This document shows positions 23,141-30,778 of a stretch of 64,000 nucleotides of DNA, piece after piece. Both the position numbers and the translations under genes were made by a program. The DNA comes from [Erwinia] mediterraneensis (GTDB taxonomy: Bacteria; Pseudomonadota; Gammaproteobacteria; Enterobacterales; Enterobacteriaceae): assembly GCF_900604315.1 (NCBI RefSeq), contig NZ_LR026978.1:1777615-1841614 (forward strand), written 5' to 3'. The notes under the pieces were generated by a model. It saw only the letters and a list, made by a program, of their open reading frames with translations. It ran no database searches and had not been told where the DNA came from. Position 1 is the stretch's first letter. The number at the start of each line of letters is the position of its first letter.

Positions 23141-23285
23141 GTATATCTACTCCTCAACCGTCAGGCTTGAGGCAATGTACTGTCCTCAGACAGGCCCATC
23201 ATTACCCACAGCATGCCAGCCTGACGGAGAGAGCAGACTGTGAAGGGGACTCCCCTGCACCTTACCGCCGGGTTTTTGCTTTATT

Positions 23286-24278
23286 TTAAGCCACCTGGCG
23301 CAGAGTTGATATGTCTAACTGTAGACCAATCTCAGTCCCCACGGGACGCAAATCGGCCACCGAGCGATTCAGTACATCAACAGACAATTCAACGTCCTGC
23401 GCCAGTACGCGGTAGCGGATCACGTTACCCAACAGACTGTGGCTGAGGATACGGGCGCGGATACCCGTTTCCGGGGCATCGAACCGGATCGATTCGGGCC
23501 GGATCGCCACCTGGCCCTGAAACATGTGCCCGGTGAGACGCGTCGCCTGTTCTGCGCTCAGCAGATTGTAATTACCGATAAAGCCAGCAGCGAACAGATC
23601 CACCGGCTGGGTATAGAGCGACTCAGCATCTCCGTTCTGGACGATCTTGCCACGGTTCATCAGCACAATCCGATCGGAAAGGGTCAGTGCCTCTTCCTGA
23701 TCGTGGGTGACGAACAGGGTAGTCAGGTTTAACTCCTGCTGAATGCGGCGGATTTGATCGCGCAGATGACGGCGGATACGCGCGTCCAGTGCGGAGAGCG
23801 GCTCATCCAGCAGCAGCAAACGCGGACGCGTCACCAGCGAACGCGCCAGCGCCACGCGCTGACACTGACCGCCGGAGAGCTGGTGCGGGTAACGGCGTGC
23901 AAAGTCGGTCAATTCCACCAGCTCCAGCACTTCACCCACCCGATGCCGGATTTGCTCCGCGGGCAGCTTTTGCATCTTCAGGCCGAAGGCCACGTTCTTT
24001 TCTACCGTCATATTGGGAAACAGGGCATAGCTTTGAAACACCATGCCGATAGCGCGCTTTTGCGGCGGCTGCGGTACGATATCTTCTCCCTGCAGCAGAA
24101 TCTGCCCGCTGTCGACCGAGGTCAGTCCGGCAATGCAGCGCAGCAGCGTTGACTTACCACAGCCGCTTGGCCCCAGCAGGGTGACAAACTCGCCTTCACG
24201 CGCACTGAAGGCGATCTGCTGGAAAATGGAAACGGCACCATAACTTTTGTTCAGCTGTTTTACGTCGAGATATGCCAT
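23286..24278 (-). CDS. ABC transporter ATPase, PhnT/PotA-like
   Basis: A 330-residue importer ATPase. Walker A is GPSGCGKST near 36-44, the signature is LSGGQCQRVALARSL near 135, Walker B is LLLLDEPLSALD near 155 and the switch His follows in VTHDQEEAL. The C-terminal ~95 residues form a TOBE-like regulatory domain, as in 2-aminoethylphosphonate, iron and polyamine importers. It is the last gene of a five-gene operon and lies 2 bp after the second permease. The substrate is inferred only from the operon. Confidence 0.88.
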   Translation of the reverse strand: MAYLDVKQLNKSYGAVSIFQQIAFSAREGEFVTLLGPSGCGKSTLLRCIAGLTSVDSGQILLQGEDIVPQPPQKRAIGMVFQSYALFPNMTVEKNVAFGLKMQKLPAEQIRHRVGEVLELVELTDFARRYPHQLSGGQCQRVALARSLVTRPRLLLLDEPLSALDARIRRHLRDQIRRIQQELNLTTLFVTHDQEEALTLSDRIVLMNRGKIVQNGDAESLYTQPVDLFAAGFIGNYNLLSAEQATRLTGHMFQGQVAIRPESIRFDAPETGIRARILSHSLLGNVIRYRVLAQDVELSVDVLNRSVADLRPVGTEIGLQLDISTLRQVA

Positions 24279-24280
24279 GC

Positions 24281-25066
24281 TCAGCCTCGTTCAGGATTCA
24301 GAGCGTTAGCCAGCCAGGTGACCAGCAACACCACAAAGAAATAGGAGATCACCAGCGCACTGGTGAAGTGGCCGCTGCCGTTGCGCATGTTGTAGAGATA
24401 AACCTGCAAGGTTTCATAGCGGTTGCCGACCAGCAGGTTAGCAAACACAAACTCACCGATCAGAAAAGAGAACGACAACAGCACAGCGATAAACACGCCC
24501 TTACGCAAATTCGGCAGGATCACAAACAACGCCGCCTGCCAGGTGCTGGCGCCCAGCAGATGCGCCGCATCCATCAGCTCTTTCAGGTTGATCGCCTGCA
24601 TGTTATTGGCAATGGCGCGATAGATGAAGGGCAGCGCAATGGTGAAGTAGCAGCCAATCAGGATCCATGGCGTCCCGGTGAGCATCAGCGGCGCGGAGGA
24701 ATAGAGCTGCAACAGGCCGACGGAGGAGACCACCGGTGGGATGGCGAAAGGCATCAGGATCAGCACATTCATCACTGTATCCAGGCGTGGGTAGTAGTAA
24801 GCGATTACAAACATCGCAGGCAGCACCAGGATTAAAGAGAAGAACAGCGCACCCAGACAAATTAATAGCGAGTGACCGAGCGCGGTCAGGAAGCGCGCAT
24901 CGCTCCACAGGGCGAAAAACCATTTCAGCGTATAGCCCCGCGGCAGAATGGTCGCGCTCCACTGGGTCGACAGCGCATACAGCAACGTCGCCACCAGCGG
25001 CAGCGCCAGCAGAGCGAACAACAGCCAGATTATCAGGCGATGATAAAGGTTTTCCGCACGCGACAT
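24281..25066 (-). CDS. ABC transporter permease, PhnV-like
   Basis: A 261-residue inner-membrane permease with six hydrophobic segments. It has an EAA-type loop in the MDAAHLLGASTWQAALFVIL region (near 165-185), which docks the ATPase. It is the second permease of the operon, starting 12 bp after the first one, and ends 2 bp before the ATPase gene. It belongs to the binding-protein-dependent transport family used for phosphonates, spermidine and iron. Confidence 0.86.
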   Translation of the reverse strand: MSRAENLYHRLIIWLLFALLALPLVATLLYALSTQWSATILPRGYTLKWFFALWSDARFLTALGHSLLICLGALFFSLILVLPAMFVIAYYYPRLDTVMNVLILMPFAIPPVVSSVGLLQLYSSAPLMLTGTPWILIGCYFTIALPFIYRAIANNMQAINLKELMDAAHLLGASTWQAALFVILPNLRKGVFIAVLLSFSFLIGEFVFANLLVGNRYETLQVYLYNMRNGSGHFTSALVISYFFVVLLVTWLANALNPERG

Positions 25067-25078
25067 CTTATCTCTCCT

Positions 25079-25927
25079 TTATGGCTGCTTTGCGTTGAGG
25101 TAGCTACGACGCACCAGATACTGCTGCGCCACGGTAATCAGCACCATTAACAGCACCAGCAACATCGCCAGCGCGCTACCGGTATTGGGATCCAGGGAAA
25201 TATCTCCGGAGACCAGCGCCGCGATACGCACTGGCACCACGTTAAAGTTGCCGGTAGTAAGGGCATAAATGGTGGCATAAGCGCCCAGCGCGTTGGCGAG
25301 CAGAATCACGAAGGTGCCGAGCAGCGCCGGAAACAGAATCGGCAGCCCAATATGCCACCAGTAACGCCAGCGGCTGGCGCCCAGCAGCGCAGCCGACTCC
25401 TGCCACTCTTTTTTCAGTCCATCGAAAGCGGGAAAGAGCAGCAGGATACCGAGCGGGATCTGAAACCAGGTGTAAACCAGCACCATGCCGTCACGGGAGA
25501 ACAGCTTAAAGCTCTGGGCAAAGCCGTTCTCCCGCAACAGCAGCGTCAGACAGCCGTTCAGGCCGAGCAGAATGACAAACGCGAACGCCAGCGGTACGCC
25601 AGCAAAGTTGCTGGTCATATTGGTAAAAGCGGTCAGGAAACGCTGCAGCCGACCGCTGCCGATCTGGTTAAGCGAATAGCCCGCCACCAGGGCGATCAGC
25701 AGGCCATACAGGCTTGACCAGAAAGAGATATCCAGGGAAAAGCGAAACGCCTGCAGGTAGAAGGGCGAGGTCAGGATATCGCGATAGTTATCCCATCCCC
25801 AGGCCTCATTCATCTCGCTCCAGAAGCTGTTAATGGCAATCCACAGCAGAGGAGCCAGCTGAAAAGCGATCCAGAACAGGGCAAATGGCAGCAGACACAA
25901 CAGCGCAACGCCTTTTCCTCTCATCAC
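25079..25927 (-). CDS. ABC transporter permease, PhnU-like
   Basis: A 282-residue inner-membrane permease with about six hydrophobic segments. The EAA-type loop is visible as QESAALLGASRWRYWWHIGL near 180-200. Its start overlaps the end of the phosphohydrolase gene by four bases (ATGA), so the enzyme and transporter are translationally coupled. It would pair with the following permease to form the membrane channel. Confidence 0.86.
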   Translation of the reverse strand: MMRGKGVALLCLLPFALFWIAFQLAPLLWIAINSFWSEMNEAWGWDNYRDILTSPFYLQAFRFSLDISFWSSLYGLLIALVAGYSLNQIGSGRLQRFLTAFTNMTSNFAGVPLAFAFVILLGLNGCLTLLLRENGFAQSFKLFSRDGMVLVYTWFQIPLGILLLFPAFDGLKKEWQESAALLGASRWRYWWHIGLPILFPALLGTFVILLANALGAYATIYALTTGNFNVVPVRIAALVSGDISLDPNTGSALAMLLVLLMVLITVAQQYLVRRSYLNAKQP

Positions 25928-26736
25928 AGGCGCGTCTCCGCCAGCAGCGCGTGGCAGATGGGTTTGTCATGATCGATGCCCAGCAGCGCGCAAACCGTAC
26001 CGCACAGTTCGGTCTGCCGCGGTTGCAGATCGGGCTGCAGCGAGAAGGCAGCGCCGAAGACAAACAGCGGCACCCGGGTCTCCTCGGGCAGCAGACCGCC
26101 GTGGGAGCGATCGTCATTCATACCGTGATCGGCGGTGACGATGACCTGATAACCCGCCGCCAGCCAGCACGGCATCCAGTGCGACAGGTAGCCATCGGCC
26201 AGACGCGCGCGGTTGCGGTAGTGTGCAGAGGAGACTCCCTCCCTGTGGCCAGCGTCATCGATATTCATCGGATGAATCAGCAAGAAGTCAGGATCGTGGC
26301 GCAGGCGCAGGCTCTCCGCATCTTCAAACAGGTGCGAATCGGGATAGCTGTCCTCATGATAGAAATGGCCATACTGGATCGGTAGCTCTGGCGCATGCGT
26401 ATGCCGGTCGCGTTCCGGCACAAAAGGGGTGCGATTGTAGAGTTCACTCACCCAGTGGTAAGCCGCCGCGGCCGTCGTCAGTCCGGCAGCGCGCGCATAG
26501 TGAAAGATGCTGCGCTCCCGGCTCAGACGATTAACGCCGTTATGAATAACGCCGCTGAGCACCGGCGTGACGCCGGTGAGAATACATTCATACAGCGGAC
26601 GCGACAGTGATGGCAGCTCGCAGGTCAGCTGATAATAATGACCGTTGCCCTGTGCGCATTCAGCATGCAGATAACCCATCGCATGTTGTGCGACCTGATT
26701 GCTCAGGCCATCCAGTACCACCAGGATCGTTTTCAT
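25924..26736 (-). CDS. Alkaline-phosphatase-superfamily phosphohydrolase
   Basis: A 270-residue protein without a signal peptide, hence probably cytoplasmic. Superfamily metal ligands are seen in VVLDGLS (Asp 9), in HPMNIDDAGHREG near 155-167 and in TADHGMNDD near 200. The nucleophile region PSLSRPLYECILTG aligns with the PTxTxPN..TG motif of nucleotide pyrophosphatase-type enzymes, making Ser 45 the likely nucleophile where Thr is more common. The family hydrolyses phosphomono- or diesters or phosphonates such as phosphonoacetate. Lying inside an ABC import operon, it probably cleaves the imported compound. The exact substrate cannot be read from sequence. Confidence 0.82.
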   Translation of the reverse strand: MKTILVVLDGLSNQVAQHAMGYLHAECAQGNGHYYQLTCELPSLSRPLYECILTGVTPVLSGVIHNGVNRLSRERSIFHYARAAGLTTAAAAYHWVSELYNRTPFVPERDRHTHAPELPIQYGHFYHEDSYPDSHLFEDAESLRLRHDPDFLLIHPMNIDDAGHREGVSSAHYRNRARLADGYLSHWMPCWLAAGYQVIVTADHGMNDDRSHGGLLPEETRVPLFVFGAAFSLQPDLQPRQTELCGTVCALLGIDHDKPICHALLAETRL

Positions 26737-26746
26737 TGCCGACTCC

Positions 26747-27808
26747 TTACTGCTGCATATTCATGATGACGTTTTCCTGCCACAGACGCGGCAGCATTTT
26801 CGAACTCTTGTCCCAGGCTGCCTGATCTTTCACCGGGCGGGCATTCTTATATTCGGAGGCGGGCAACAGTTTAGCCTGCACTTCTGCGGGCAGCGTCAGA
26901 TGCTCGGCGCGGATGGGGCGCGCATAGCCTTTCGCCAGATTGATTTGACCGGCGTCGGAGAGGATATATTCACGGGTCAGCTTCGCGGCGTTGGGATGCT
27001 TCGCGTATTTGTTGATGATGGTGGTGTAACCGGAGATGACCGAGCCGTCCGACGGGATCACCACTTCATAGCGGTCTTTGTCGATCTGGTCGCGGTAGTT
27101 AAGCCCGTTAAAGTCCCAGACCACTGCCATCTGTACTTCACCTTTTTCGATGTTAGCGATCACCGGATCGGTCACACCGAGCCGCCCCTGTTTCGCCAGG
27201 TCGGCAAAGAAGGCCAGCGCCGGTTTCAGGTTCTTTTCATCGCCACCAAGGGCGTAGTTTGCGGCCAGCACGCCATTCGCTGCCTGAGCGGCCACGCCGA
27301 CATCACCGATAGTGACTACATACTTACCTTTTTTCAGATCGGCCCAGCTACGCGGGATCTCCTTGACCTGCTGTTTATCAATCAGGAAAGCGATGGTGCC
27401 GGTATATGCCAGCATCCAGCGTCCCTCTTTATCTTTTGCCCAGTCGGGAATCTGATCCCAGTATGCCGTCTTGTAAGGCAGAGCCAGATCTTTTGCCGCA
27501 GCGATGGGGCCGAAGGCGGCGCCAACATCACCAATATCGGCGCTGGCATTCTCTTTTTCTGCAGCGAATTTCGCCAGCTCCTGCGCAGATGACATATCGG
27601 TATCGCTGTGTTGCAGTCCATATTTGCTGTTGATGTCGTTCCAGGTGTCTTTCCAGTTAGCCCAACTGTCAGGCATGCCGACGCTGTTTATCTGTCCTTC
27701 CTGGCGTGCAGCTTTTTCCAGCGCAGCGAGGTCGCTGTCGGCTGCCTGTGCAGCGGGTAGAGCAAGCATAACGGCACTGGCTAATACAGAGGCGATAAAC
27801 GCTTTCAT
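26747..27808 (-). CDS. ABC transporter periplasmic substrate-binding protein
   Basis: A 353-residue precursor with a signal peptide ending AQA (near residue 22). The mature part resembles iron/polyamine/phosphonate binding proteins of the PhnS type, with GMPDSWANW near 44 and the hinge segment AVVWDFNG near 230. It is the first gene of the operon order binding protein, phosphohydrolase, permease, permease, ATPase. A perfect palindromic operator lies 35-46 bp upstream of its ATG, so it is probably repressed by the divergent GntR-family protein. Confidence 0.87.
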   Translation of the reverse strand: MKAFIASVLASAVMLALPAAQAADSDLAALEKAARQEGQINSVGMPDSWANWKDTWNDINSKYGLQHSDTDMSSAQELAKFAAEKENASADIGDVGAAFGPIAAAKDLALPYKTAYWDQIPDWAKDKEGRWMLAYTGTIAFLIDKQQVKEIPRSWADLKKGKYVVTIGDVGVAAQAANGVLAANYALGGDEKNLKPALAFFADLAKQGRLGVTDPVIANIEKGEVQMAVVWDFNGLNYRDQIDKDRYEVVIPSDGSVISGYTTIINKYAKHPNAAKLTREYILSDAGQINLAKGYARPIRAEHLTLPAEVQAKLLPASEYKNARPVKDQAAWDKSSKMLPRLWQENVIMNMQQ

Positions 27809-27842
27809 CTCAGAGGCTCCCGGTGTAAGTTGAATGACGTGT

Positions 27843-27854
27843 TGGTCTAGACCA
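27843..27854. promoter_or_regulatory. Palindromic GntR/HutC-type operator
   Basis: TGGTCTAGACCA is a perfect 12-bp palindrome and equals the core of the DasR/NagR-type operator known for UTRA-domain GntR regulators. It stands between the binding-protein gene and the GntR gene. On the minus strand a TATATT -10-like element lies about 14 bp upstream of it, so bound repressor would block the start region. Confidence 0.8.
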
Positions 27855-27975
27855 GCAAGAACCGAGCCAATATAGCATTCTGATGTGAAGGTTTTGTGAC
27901 CGCTGCGCTAAATCCGGCAAGTCAGGGCGTATAACCGCTATGCTTCTGCAGTCCGATCGAAAAGTGTGACGGGTA

Positions 27976-28740
27976 ATGGTGTTTCCGGCGACCTGCAATA
28001 GTGCAGATTCGCCCCAAAATGAGGCTGATGTTGTGGTGCCTGCTGCTGTGAAAACTGTGGATGTGATCTGTGAAGCGCTGCTGACGCGCATCATGGCGGG
28101 TGAATTTGCGGGTGGACGCTTACCGCCGGAGCGCACGCTGAGCGAGCAATTTTCCACCACGCGCATTACATTGCGCGAGGCGCTGGGCCAGCTGGAGGCG
28201 CAGGGGATCATTTATCGTGAGCTGCGTCGTGGCTGGTTTATTGCGCCGCCGCGCCTGATCTATAACCCTCTGCACCATAGCCATTTTCATGCCATGGCGA
28301 GCGAACAGGGCCGTATCGCCTGTACTGAGGTGCTGGCGGCGCATGAAGTGACTCTCGCCGGTCGTCTGGCTGACGATTTAATGCTGCCGCAGGGATCGCC
28401 TGCTTACTGTATCAAGCGGGTACGCAGCATTGATGGTCGCGCGGTGCTGTACGTGGAGCACTACCTTAATCCTGCCTGTTTCCCCGGCCTGCTGGAGGAG
28501 GATCTTACCCGCTCGCTGACCCATCTTTATGACCAGCGTTATGGTATCCGCTACGGCGGCGTCCGCTTCACTATCCTGCCCGGCCCGCTACCCGCGTTTG
28601 CTGCGCCGCTGCTGAAAGTGGCAGCGGGTTCGCCCGGATTACTGATTACTCGTGTCAACCGCGATCAGCAGCAGCGCGTCATTGACTGTGACTGTGAGTA
28701 CTGGCGCTACGATGCGCTTTGTGTCGATGTTGAGGTATAA
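27976..28740 (+). CDS. GntR-family (HutC/UTRA) transcriptional regulator, PhnR-like
   Basis: A 254-residue regulator. The N-terminal winged helix spans about 30-95 with LPPERTLSEQFSTTRITLREALGQLEAQG. The UTRA effector-binding domain follows from about 105 to the end. It is divergent from the ABC/phosphohydrolase operon and probably binds the TGGTCTAGACCA operator between them, with the transported compound or its product as inducer. The ATG at 27976 has no clear ribosome-binding site. A GTG at 28036 with GAGG upstream would remove 20 residues of non-domain sequence and is a real alternative. Confidence 0.85.
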   Translation: MVFPATCNSADSPQNEADVVVPAAVKTVDVICEALLTRIMAGEFAGGRLPPERTLSEQFSTTRITLREALGQLEAQGIIYRELRRGWFIAPPRLIYNPLHHSHFHAMASEQGRIACTEVLAAHEVTLAGRLADDLMLPQGSPAYCIKRVRSIDGRAVLYVEHYLNPACFPGLLEEDLTRSLTHLYDQRYGIRYGGVRFTILPGPLPAFAAPLLKVAAGSPGLLITRVNRDQQQRVIDCDCEYWRYDALCVDVEV

Positions 28741-28751
28741 CAGCTTAATAT

Positions 28752-28767
28752 TGTGATTCAGGTCACA
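28752..28767 (+). promoter_or_regulatory. Perfect CRP site upstream of psiE
   Basis: TGTGATTCAGGTCACA matches the CRP half-sites TGTGA-N6-TCACA exactly. It is 42 bp upstream of the psiE ATG and just after the GntR stop codon. In E. coli psiE is under PhoB and cAMP-CRP control; the site position here would allow repression or activation depending on the unmapped start. Confidence 0.8.
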
Positions 28768-28809
28768 CTCCCGCATGATGGTGCCAGGCATTTTTTACTG
28801 GGGCATGTC

Positions 28810-29220
28810 ATGAATACAAAAACAACAGCGGGGCAGCATATCGCCACGCTACTGCAATGGGTGCTGAATCTGGGATTGCTGATTCTGGCGCTAATCCTGG
28901 TGGTCTTTCTGGGCAAAGAGACTATCCATCTGGCTAACGTGCTGCTTAATACCGGTGAGCAAGCCTCCTCTTATCTGCTGATTGACGGCATTGTGATCTA
29001 CTTTCTCTATTTCGAGTTTATTGCGCTGATCGTGAAATATTTCCAGTCTGGCTACCATTTTCCGCTGCGTTACTTTGTTTATATTGGCATCACTGCGATT
29101 ATCCGCCTGATCATTGTCGATCACAAAAACCCGTTTGATACGCTCTGTTATTCTGGCGCAATTCTGGTCCTGGTGGTCACGCTCTGGCTGGCCAACAGTC
29201 ACCGTCTGCGACGGGAGTAA
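28810..29220 (+). CDS. psiE: Phosphate-starvation-inducible protein PsiE
   Basis: A 136-residue inner-membrane protein, the same length as E. coli PsiE when started at 28810 (MNTKTT). Four hydrophobic segments are visible, with the conserved [20 protein letters not shown] in the middle and DHKNPFDTL after it. The molecular function is unknown; expression in E. coli responds to phosphate and carbon status. An upstream in-frame ATG at 28753 would overlap the CRP site and is unlikely to be the start. Confidence 0.93.
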   Translation: MNTKTTAGQHIATLLQWVLNLGLLILALILVVFLGKETIHLANVLLNTGEQASSYLLIDGIVIYFLYFEFIALIVKYFQSGYHFPLRYFVYIGITAIIRLIIVDHKNPFDTLCYSGAILVLVVTLWLANSHRLRRE

Positions 29221-29233
29221 AATGTCAGCGCAG

Positions 29234-29271
29234 GCGCAGAGCACGTTCTGGCATGTGCTCTGTCTGCGCCT
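29234..29271 (+). terminator. Imperfect inverted repeat after psiE
   Basis: AGAGCAC and GTGCTCT form a 7-bp stem, and outer GGCGCAG / CTGCGCC arms can pair with a small bulge. No T-run follows, so it is either a weak psiE terminator or a structured ubiC leader. Confidence 0.4.
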
Positions 29272-29312
29272 CTGCGTTACACTGTGGCCCCTGTTTTTAC
29301 CGGAGAGTCCTG

Positions 29313-29825
29313 ATGTCGCAAGACGCGCTCACCCTGTTACGTCAGCTGCACTGGCTGTCACCTTCCTCGCCTGCGCTGAACGCGCCGTTGCTTGACTGGC
29401 TGATGGAAGAAGATTCCATGACCCGTCGTTTTGAGCGCCACTGTCAACGCGTCACCGTGGAGCCTGTGCGTGAAACTTTTGTTAGCGCAGATGAGATTGC
29501 GGAAGAAGCCTCACTGTTGCCTGCTGACACGCGCTTCTGGCTACGGGAAATCATTCTTTACGGTGATGGCGAGCCCTGGCTGGCGGGTCGCACGCTGGTG
29601 CCGGAAAGCACATTGAACGGACCGGAGGCGATGCTGCAACAACTGGGCACGCGTCCACTGGGCCGTTATCTGTTCTCTTCTTCTACCCTGAGCCGCGATT
29701 TCATTGAGCCGGGACAGATTAACCATCTCTGGGGGCGTCGCTCGCGCTTGCGTTTGTCCGGAAAACCGCTGCTGCTGACTGAACTCTTTTTACCGGCGTC
29801 GCCGCTCTATCGCAGCCCAAATTGA
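29313..29825 (+). CDS. ubiC: Chorismate pyruvate-lyase
   Basis: It converts chorismate to 4-hydroxybenzoate and pyruvate, the first step of ubiquinone synthesis. Started at 29313 (MSQDAL, with GGAGAG upstream), it has 170 residues, close to the E. coli enzyme of about 165. Conserved segments are [37 protein letters not shown] and [18 protein letters not shown], whose Arg and C-terminal Glu form the product pocket. ubiA begins 4 bp later, so the two are an operon. Confidence 0.95.
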   Translation: MSQDALTLLRQLHWLSPSSPALNAPLLDWLMEEDSMTRRFERHCQRVTVEPVRETFVSADEIAEEASLLPADTRFWLREIILYGDGEPWLAGRTLVPESTLNGPEAMLQQLGTRPLGRYLFSSSTLSRDFIEPGQINHLWGRRSRLRLSGKPLLLTELFLPASPLYRSPN

Positions 29826-29829
29826 GGAT

Positions 29830-30723
29830 ATGCAAAACGTGCAAAACAGTTTACCACTGAGCAAGTTTCAGGCTTACAGCCGCCTGATGCGCATTGATAA
29901 ACCTATCGGCACCTTACTGCTGATGTGGCCCACCCTCTGGGCGCTCTGGCTGGCTGGCATGGCGGTCCCACCCTTGTCCGTACTGGTGGTATTTGTGTTG
30001 GGCGTGTTTATCATGCGCGCGGCTGGCTGCGTGATTAATGATTTTGCCGATCGTAAAGTGGATGGTTATGTGAAGCGCACCCGGGGGCGACCGCTGCCGA
30101 GCGGTGTCGTCAGTGAAAAAGAGGCCCGGCTGCTGTTTGTGGTACTGGCGCTAATCGCGTTCCTGCTGGTACTGACCATGAATCGTATGACGATTCTGCT
30201 GTCGGTCGTGGGGCTGGCGCTGGCCTGGGTCTATCCCTTTATGAAGCGTTATACCCATCTGCCGCAAGTGGTGCTGGGTGCCGCTTTTGGCTGGTCGATT
30301 CCCATGGCATGGGCGGCGGTCAGCGAGAGTTTGCCGCTGATGTGCTGGCTGGTCTTTATTGCCAACCTGTGCTGGACAGTGGCTTACGACACTCTCTACG
30401 CCATGGTCGATCGGGATGATGATCTGAAAGTGGGCGTCAAGTCGACAGCAATTCTGTTTGGCCGTTTCGATAAGTTGATTGTTGGCCTGCTGCAGCTGGC
30501 AACGCTGGGCCTGATGGCGCTGGTGGGAATAATGCTGCAGCTCAACCTGGCGTTTTATCTCTCTCTGCTGGCGGCGGCCGCGCTTTTTGTCTGGCAGCAA
30601 CGGCTGATCGCGCAGCGCGATCGCGATGCCTGCTTCCAGGCCTTCCTGAATAACAACTATGTCGGGCTGGTGCTGTTTGTGGGCATTGCGCTTAACGCCC
30701 AGCCGTTTATTGCGATGTTATAA
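29830..30723 (+). CDS. ubiA: 4-hydroxybenzoate octaprenyltransferase
   Basis: An inner-membrane enzyme that prenylates 4-hydroxybenzoate, the second step of ubiquinone synthesis. It has 297 residues with eight to nine hydrophobic segments. The two Asp-rich magnesium/diphosphate motifs are visible: [15 protein letters not shown] near 71-85 and [13 protein letters not shown] near 196-208. It follows ubiC by 4 bp and ends at a hairpin facing plsB. Confidence 0.96.
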   Translation: MQNVQNSLPLSKFQAYSRLMRIDKPIGTLLLMWPTLWALWLAGMAVPPLSVLVVFVLGVFIMRAAGCVINDFADRKVDGYVKRTRGRPLPSGVVSEKEARLLFVVLALIAFLLVLTMNRMTILLSVVGLALAWVYPFMKRYTHLPQVVLGAAFGWSIPMAWAAVSESLPLMCWLVFIANLCWTVAYDTLYAMVDRDDDLKVGVKSTAILFGRFDKLIVGLLQLATLGLMALVGIMLQLNLAFYLSLLAAAALFVWQQRLIAQRDRDACFQAFLNNNYVGLVLFVGIALNAQPFIAML

Positions 30724-30729
30724 AAGCAA

Positions 30730-30757
30730 ACAGGGCGACCCTGGAAGGTCGCCCTGT
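30730..30757. terminator. Convergent terminator between ubiA and plsB
   Basis: A perfect 11-bp stem (ACAGGGCGACC / GGTCGCCCTGT) with a six-base loop sits between the converging genes. The T-rich side (TTTGCTTTTA) is on the minus strand, favouring plsB termination; it may serve both. Confidence 0.8.
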
Positions 30758-30778
30758 GATTACCGCATATCCTGCCTG

